The notes beneath the pieces are model-generated. The model worked only from the letters and a program-made list of their open reading frames with translations. It was not told where the DNA came from and ran no database searches. Positions 57,546 through 64,000 of a stretch of DNA of 64,000 bases are shown in pieces. The stretch's first letter is position 1. Every line of letters starts with the position of its first letter. The translations under genes and the position numbers were made by a program. Origin of the DNA: Athripsodes cinereus (lineage: Eukaryota > Arthropoda > Insecta > Trichoptera > Leptoceridae); the NCBI GenBank assembly GCA_947579605.1, contig OX388319.1:18117447-18181446 (forward strand), read 5' to 3'.

Positions 57546-59090
57546 ATAAACACGCATCTTAAGAATAAATTTTAATTTGAATAAACTAAACATAATATTA
57601 TATATATTTTGTAAACGGTTGAATCTCTTGAAAATTGTTTTAATGAATGTTTCGTTTTTAATTAAACTTATTCAGATTTTTATGTGAACGAGGAGTTAGC
57701 GAATTTTAATTTTTTGATTACGTATGAATATAATGTATGGAGGGCATTTTCAATGAATTTTTCGGTTTTATTTGGTAGGTCCTTCCCTAAGATTGTTGAT
57801 TTCAGAGTTCGGAGTGGAAACTGCAAATTTATTTAATACTATGTATGCATAAACATTTTAGTATAGAATTTCGAGATTGTGTAAATATCTTTACAAGAGA
57901 TTATTTTATTCATTGAAAATATTTTAAAGTTCCTTTGAATGCAACATTCTTCATAATATATATTAGGTTCTTGATCTCGATCGTGATGCAAGTTTTATGT
58001 CAGTTTTATCACTTTGTCGGTAGGTGAACCGAGCAACAAGCATCAGTTATTAGAAGCGAATTTATATGATGATGATAATATCATATTATGAGTGTCGAAT
58101 TTTTACGAGTTTCTCTGATGGACCTTAATACGATTCAGTTAATGATACATTGGTTCGAAAGATATATTGAAGCTTTTCATTTTGTATTGAAAGTGCATTA
58201 CTTTAGAATAATGGTTTTATAAAACCTATCTAACAATATACGAGTTTGTTAATGAATTTGGTGTGTTCTCTTTTCTTTTAGTACCTACTGTCAAGAACGT
58301 ATTAAGATGGTAGATACATTTATCCGAACACAATAAACATACGGGCATACAAACGTGTTTATAAACCACTCCTCATTACTACACTTATTTGCAATAAAAC
58401 GTGAAAAAGTAACACGAAAAACATTTCACCAGCAACGAAAACGAAAGCAAACAATGAGATGTTGCCAATTTTATACGGACTTTTTCGTAAAGCAAATAAT
58501 CGAGGGGCAAAAAACGGCTGAAAAGCGTTTAAATTATTCTCGTTGCATTTTGTTTTGGAGTAAGGCACCGTTTGAGCATTTGAAGCACTGTGTGACGGCA
58601 ATAGCAATAATGCATTATTGCAACGGGCATCTATGCGGACCGAATGTTGATTAAATGCTCCCATTTTCGATGCCCACATAGCAATCAGCAATATTATTGC
58701 CAAAAAATTATTATTTCCATGGTCAATAAACGTGGTATTTCTCTCTCTGTATGTCTCTCTTATTTTCCAATACTCTATACTTAAGCATACGAGTTAGTTG
58801 ATACGTGTACCTATGTATATACATACCTTTGCTTTACTCCAAAAAGGAGCGGAGTAATTGAATTACACTAGGAAACTTTGGCATCCCGCGTTTGGCGATG
58901 AGTGCAGTTTCTAGTTTCGCTTCTCTTTTGATTGTTAAATCATTTATTATTGTGATGCCAAACGAATAAACGATCATGTCATGTGTTTTGTTAATCACCA
59001 AATCGTTGTCTTTGTTTATCATTTCATTGCAAGACTATTTTTTAACAGAACTTTTATTCAATTCATTTCTTAGGACGAACTTTTATTATT
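57546..59090. other. Stretch without supported genes
   Basis: Two overlapping frames on opposite strands at about 58355-58703 (99 and 114 codons) lie in somewhat GC-richer sequence, but neither has a recognisable domain or splice context. I see no repeat family here. Confidence 0.35.
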
Positions 59091-59094
59091 ATTA

Positions 59095-59265
59095 TAATAA
59101 TACAATCACAGCATATTCCACAAGTGAAATAGTTAGTAACGGTCATCTTCGTGCCAACACAAAAAATTAAGGCATTCAGGATGGATGGCAAACTCATCGT
59201 CGACTTTAAGATGTAAAATGTCTTTTTACGTTTTTTCGAGCACTTGTCTTTTACTTGCTTTTTAT
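59095..59265 (+). repeat. MITE-like repeat X, copy
   Basis: ATCACAGCATATTCCACAAG, TCATCTTCGTGCCAACAC, GGCATTCAGGATGGATGGCA, AACTCATCG, TTTAAGATGTAAAATG, CGAGCACTTGTCTTTTAC. Confidence 0.6.
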
Positions 59266-60444
59266 TATTACAAATCGAAATTGGAAGTCTCGCTAGACAA
59301 CTATAGGTTATTATAGTTCATCATTTTTTTTTATTTGTGTGATGTGAACATTCTACAGAGTACCTATAATATATCATAATTATAATAGTACCTACCTACC
59401 TTACTTGAGCATTTCTGAAAATATCAGTTGTTTTAAATAATCACTATGGAATATCAAGTAAGAAAAGGTTCCACATTTACTTCTAAACCTAAAAGTGTTC
59501 CCGATTTTCTTTAGTGGGCAAGTGATTGTGAAATTTTATTCATTCTTAGGATATTTGTCATGTTAAATTTGTTTCTTTTGATTTAAATCTTTAATTCAAA
59601 ATATCCAAATAAGCACACAAAAAAATTCAGCAATTAACAGTAGCATAAATTCTGCCATTAATTATTGTTTTGATTAATATATTTTAAGCAGTTTAAATAG
59701 CGTGTATGTAAAGTTTTAATAAAGAAATAAAATATGTTGGGGATATCTGTTGTAGGTATGATAATAATATGATACGATATGATGTTACGACTATAGGTAT
59801 GGTATTATGGTTCAAATAGTAAAGTTGTTAATATTCCTTAGAGGCCTACAACGTATATGTACAACATAATACTCTTGTTGTACCTATACATAAGGACAGT
59901 GTAGTTATATAATGGATATATCCTACAAGATTCTAAATCAAATAGCCGGATATTCGGTCAGTATCCTAGCGTGCTTAGTTAAGGATGAAATTTTCCAGAA
60001 TCAATTTAGTTTCATAAGTTAGCAATTGAATCGTTCTGAATACTCTTAGTTTGATGTAGGTACATTGTAAAGAAATAGTTTGTTGTGTTGTATTTTTCTC
60101 TATGAATTAATTAATTGATTTACATATTATTTGCATCGACTAATTTTTTTGAAATGTAATCTGGTACCTACTCTGAATAGTAACTCAATATCTGGCCGGT
60201 TAATAAAATTAAGATGCGAAAGTCAGACATTGGTTATTTATTAATCTATACAACTGTTTCTTATCCTTATGAGCGACCCGCACACCTTTGAATCTGAAAA
60301 TAGGTCTCCGCACCCTATTGAAATATGTTTTCGATTTTTCTGGTGCTTAAATATTTTCAAGAAATTTATTGTTTATTTGAAATAAAAATTGTAGGTTCTT
60401 CTCGCACTCCAGGGGTGCGGGTACCCTAGGCAAAGAAATACTGA

Positions 60445-60720
60445 TCTCTACCATCACGACATCTCCTAAAATGGGGTAGCGAGTTGCTTAACTGCACGAT
60501 AAATTTCGTTTCCTTCATATCAGAAAAAGAGAAAAGATTGGGTAGTTAATGGTTTAACTACATGTAAAAAACATACAGGCCGTCTTTTTCGTGCCAAAAA
60601 ATAAGCCATCCTCATCGCAGACTCTGTCTAACATGTAAAATATCTTTTAATATGTGACATTTCCGAATACATGCCTTTTTAAGGATACTTGAGAAAAGAG
60701 TGGGACCATAGTCTTATTTG
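60445..60720 (+). repeat. MITE-like repeat X, copy with internal duplication
   Basis: CTACCATCACGACATCTCCT, AAAATGGGGTAGCGAG; a second start-like part follows near 60540 (GGTAGTTAATGGTTTAACTA), then ACATACAGGCCGTC, TTCGTGCCAAAAAATAAG, TAACATGTAAAATATC, ACATGCCTTTTTAAGGATAC, GAGAAAAGAGTGGGACC. The core is partly duplicated. Confidence 0.55.
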
Positions 60721-61759
60721 AGAATCTACAGGTAAACCGAATGTCCATTCCATTTCTAAAGGACAGCACACAGTTTGTGTTATGGAAGTCATATACAATA
60801 TAATACAGTAGAATAATGTTAGTACACACTACTAACTGTACATATGTTTTTCCCTCATACATACAAATATGTATACAGCATTTATTATTTATTATTAATG
60901 CTGATACTAGCAAACTCCGGGGAACCGACTTAACCCCGGCTAACAGAACAGTTTTCATTTTCTTGAGGTTTACAACATCCATTCGTCTCTCTCTATCTTT
61001 ATAGTTGGTATTATTAAAATTATACAGATCATGTAGGTATAGGATTATTATTATTATTATTATTATAATGCTAAAATATTAGAAATCTGTTGTTATAAAT
61101 TATATACCAGCTAATAAAACCAGCGTTGTACTGAACACAGTGAAAAGATGACACTACCAAAGATATCACAGAATTAGGCTTTATTATTACTACTATACTC
61201 AAAAGTTGGGTAGCGAGAAGACAAGAATTATGGTCAATTAAGCTACAAACTAGTTACGGGTGGATTGCCGGTAATAATAATAATAGGCTACAAACTATGT
61301 AAAAAAAATATTTTTAGGTATTTGTTTTATCCCCTTTGCAATAAAATATATTTATTCACACTTTTTCCTGATTTCTCTGAAATGTTTCTTTTTTTATAAG
61401 AAAATGAAAGTGTGTTTTGTGCACGCTGACTCAATATTTGAATTCATGAATATTTTATTGACGTTCTGCAAAATTATTAAAATGTCAAAATTTTGTCGAA
61501 AATATTTAATATGGATAGGTAGTTGTAATCTTTTCACTTGTATGTTGAGATTTATTTTTTATGTCCATAGATAATGTTATTATAAAATAGGTTTCATGCA
61601 GAATTTTTGGTAGAATTTGGTAGAAAAATAATATGTTGAGTCTGATAGGTTGATAAATAAAAAAATTATAACGTTGAAATTTTGGAATTATGCGAATAAA
61701 AGCCTAAAAAAATATGACACAGTCTACATATTGAGTACTCACAAGATGTTCCAAATGGT

Positions 61760-62275
61760 CAACTCTTTACATACCTATATTTTATCAGTTTGTACAATGC
61801 TCTGCCAAACACCCTGAATATACATACATATATTGATTATAATTTAACATACATGAGTGGTGTAACTTTTTATAGAGATAATTTACCTCTTCAACTACAT
61901 ATACAATCCAATTAACTTAAACTATTTATTGTTAATTCTTTCTTATTTTATTATTGTTAATTGATTAATTTTATAATTATTTAAGATGTATATATTGTAT
62001 ATGTAATACAAAGAAGAGATTAAATTAACTTGCTGTTGGGTTTGCTCCTGACATTTTGATGTAGCTGGTTTGTACTCTTGAGATTACTTTGGTGTTCTTT
62101 GGTTTTTTTCTAGGTGTTTTGGGTGTTCCTAGGGCGCTAGACCTTCGGTTGGCTCAGAAATTAAACAATTATTTTTGTATCTAATTCTGTTTCTGTTGTT
62201 TACCTTCTGTTTTATATGAATTTGATGTGACTGTTGGTGTATGTATGTTTGATTTGAATAAATAAAAAAATAGAC
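61760..62275 (+). repeat. Probable LINE 3' end, 5'-truncated
   Basis: Near 61785 one frame reads SLYNALPNTLNIHTYID and runs on to IQSN before a stop at about 61917. The YN-LP word resembles the W-N-x-L-P block at CR1/Jockey ORF2 ends. About 350 bases of 3' UTR-like sequence and GAATAAATAAAAAAATAG follow. Old and uncertain. Confidence 0.35.
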
Positions 62276-62695
62276 TATAGCTAACACGTTGATAATATTA
62301 TTATGTGTAGACTGTAGAGGATAATAATATTATGTAATCTCTGAAGGACATAGGTAATACATAATAACGGAGTGAAATATATGTGAGGATTATTACAATA
62401 ATTTCCTCTAAACTTTTGTCAGAGTCAAAAGTCACTCATTCATTCAGTAGTTTGTTGTATAGTTTGTGTCATATTTGTTTTCATAATAATATTGTGTATT
62501 ATACAAAACAGTAAATATTGTTATATTATTACCTACATACATACATAACAATATTATGGTTCTATTTTGAGTTTATTTCCCTGTGGATGATTCATGCGCA
62601 TATATTATTATTGTTGTTGATAATTTTGGGTCTGAAAATGGAGTTGAATTTTATTTATTTTCACCAATGTTTATCAGAGTGAGTGAAGGTCTTGG

Positions 62696-62848
62696 TAATC
62701 TTATAATATTACTGCCTCATACCACCATGGCATCTCACACAAGTGGTAATCTTATAATATTACTGCCTCATACCACCATGGCATCTCACACAAGTGGTAA
62801 TCTTATAATATTACTGTCTCATACCACCATGGCACCTCACACAAGTGA
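62696..62848 (+). repeat. 51-bp tandem repeat, three units, at a repeat X start
   Basis: TAATCTTATAATATTACTGC begins units at 62696, 62747 and (with T for C) 62798, an exact 51-base period. Each unit contains ACCACCATGGCATCTCACAC, the start of repeat X. 51 is a multiple of three, so a frame stays open and a 100-codon ORF appears at 62583-62885; it is a product of the repeat, not a gene. Confidence 0.92.
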
Positions 62849-62970
62849 GGTAGCCAGAGGACCAACTGCATTTAAAAACGTGTAAGTCGTTCTCACCGTG
62901 ACAAAGATATTAGGATTAGGTGGCATATCTTATCACCTCACTGCTCTCTTCGGCAAATAATAGCTGCCTC
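62849..62970 (+). repeat. MITE-like repeat X, body following the tandem units
   Basis: AGGTAGCCAGAGGACCAACT, GCATTTAAAAACGTGTAAG, GGTGGCATATC, ATCACCTCACTGCTC. Diverged and incomplete at its 3' side. Confidence 0.45.
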
Positions 62971-63404
62971 ATATTTTTTGTAACCTTTCGAGTGTCTTGC
63001 AAAATACTGGTATTCGTAAAACACCACACATAAGACATTTTTTACAAATTACAAATTTATTTATTTAAATCACAATAATAACAATAGGTACATAAAATTT
63101 AAATAATCCATATATAAATAAGCCATAAGCATTGCCCCAATCAGAATTTCTCCTGGTATGAGGGGTCAAGCTCCAGTGTTATATTTTAGGTATTTTACAT
63201 GTTATATTGTAGGTATTTAATTAAAATTCAGAAATACGCCTGTAGATGGTTCAATAACACAACAGAAATAAAATAAATAAATGAACATTCACTTATTCAG
63301 ATATTTCGTTGACTATTTTTTTGAATTTTAATTTATTTTATTTATTTATTTTATTCAATACACAATTACTAGAAACAAATGCAGTAGCGAGATTATCACA
63401 AAAA

Positions 63405-63640
63405 AGTGATTTCTTCCATCTTCTTCTTCTTCTTATGGAGCCCTTGCTGCATAAGGTCGTGCACGTGGACGGAGCCTATATGTGGGTCTTGAACCAATTC
63501 CGACCAACTCTTTCTGTCAGCAGCAATGTTTTTTGGATCCTCGGTCTTTAGTCGTCGGACTCTATGTGCTTCAGCCACGTTTTTCTCGGAGCTCTTCTGT
63601 TAGTTTTCCACTTCCGGTGGTCTCTGTTTCTTCCATCTAA
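63405..63640 (-). pseudogene. RTE-like LINE ORF2 end with (AAG)n tail
   Basis: On the - strand NRRAPRKTWLKHIES is readable near 63600, then in a shifted frame VRRLKTEDPKNIAADRKSWS and ELVQDPH. The R-x-P-R-K-T-W and A-x-D-R-x-x-W blocks are the RTE ORF2 end. The 3' side is AAGAAGAAGAAGATGG. Frames are broken in at least two places. Confidence 0.6.
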
Positions 63641-64000
63641 CCACGATTTTAAAGAAAAGAGCGGGTATTTTATTCATTGCCAAAAATTCAATGGAGCATT
63701 TTATTATCGATATTATTAAGTTGATCATTCTTTTCTTCCATGCTTTCTAGGTGTCTGTAAGTCTCATTGTTTTGCCTCGCATCGATTTTGCGAGTCCCAC
63801 ATTTCTATGCAGACTCGAGTAAGGATCATAATAGTAATTGTTGTTAGACGTTTTCTGCATGCAATATAACAATCAATATGCTCCACTTCTTTTTGCTTAC
63901 TGTTCAATATGCAGTTGGATAAGTTTTAGTACTGAAATATTATTGTCAGTGCTGTACTCGTTCTTTCATTTCCATTGCTCTAACATAAAATATTATTTTG

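Noticed and set aside
58355..58703. Overlapping 99- and 114-codon frames on opposite strands
   Set aside because: No domain, no splice or start context; one or both must be chance.
62696..62848. CRISPR-like array
   Set aside because: Three direct tandem units without spacers in an animal genome.
62583..62885. 100-codon + strand ORF with 17-residue protein repeats
   Set aside because: It results from a 51-bp DNA triplication of a noncoding repeat X terminus; no other coding sign.

Overview
The window is nuclear DNA of an arthropod, almost certainly an insect. It is AT-rich, has short spliced exons separated by large introns, and is dominated by insect-type transposable elements. The one protein recognised with certainty is the C-terminal end of the clathrin-adaptor subunit AP-2 mu, in three phase-consistent exons at 14299-15666. 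The order of insect is not resolved from sequence alone; the repeat types would fit Hemiptera or Lepidoptera.

Left part (1-16 kb). A non-LTR retrotransposon with an open ORF2 runs in from the left edge to an (AAATA)n tail at 2999. A complete Ty3/gypsy-type LTR retrotransposon follows (4558-13735). Its two 482-bp LTRs look identical by eye and are flanked by a 4-bp duplication (ACCT). It has intact gag and pol frames, joined by a canonical A AAA AAC -1 frameshift heptamer just before the gag stop. No env frame is seen, but there are long noncoding leader and trailer regions and a 35-bp x4 tandem array before the 3' LTR. The element probably sits in an AP-2 mu intron, because the AP-2 mu exons follow directly and the upstream exons are not in the window.

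Middle and right (16-64 kb). There is no long host ORF here. The DNA is a layered repeat landscape: (i) many 3' ends of RTE-like LINE ORF2s, in at least three subfamilies, some with perfect target-site duplications, one with a twin-priming inversion and one nested in a Helitron; (ii) three ~1.13-kb TA-flanked transposons (28452-29586, 30707-31849, 43856-44981), each built from a TIR motif that is repeated inside the element, two of them with remnants that look like a pogo-type transposase N-terminus; (iii) three short non-autonomous Helitrons (5' TC, 3' CTAG, inserted between A and T); (iv) a high-copy MITE-like family (called repeat X here) in about ten copies; (v) a foldback MITE; (vi) tRNA-derived SINE sequence; (vii) LINE 3' tails that share small hairpins.

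Two sets of weak but phase-consistent splice signals suggest host genes. On the + strand, a GC-richer promoter-like zone ends in a short first coding exon (to 33030), and a possible second exon at 41510-41611 would encode an N-terminal membrane anchor. On the - strand, two candidate terminal exons (51681-51779 and 51312-51527) encode an unrecognised protein. The remaining stretches, including most of 17-22 kb, 22.6-26 kb, 35-38.9 kb and 45-47.6 kb, show nothing I can support.
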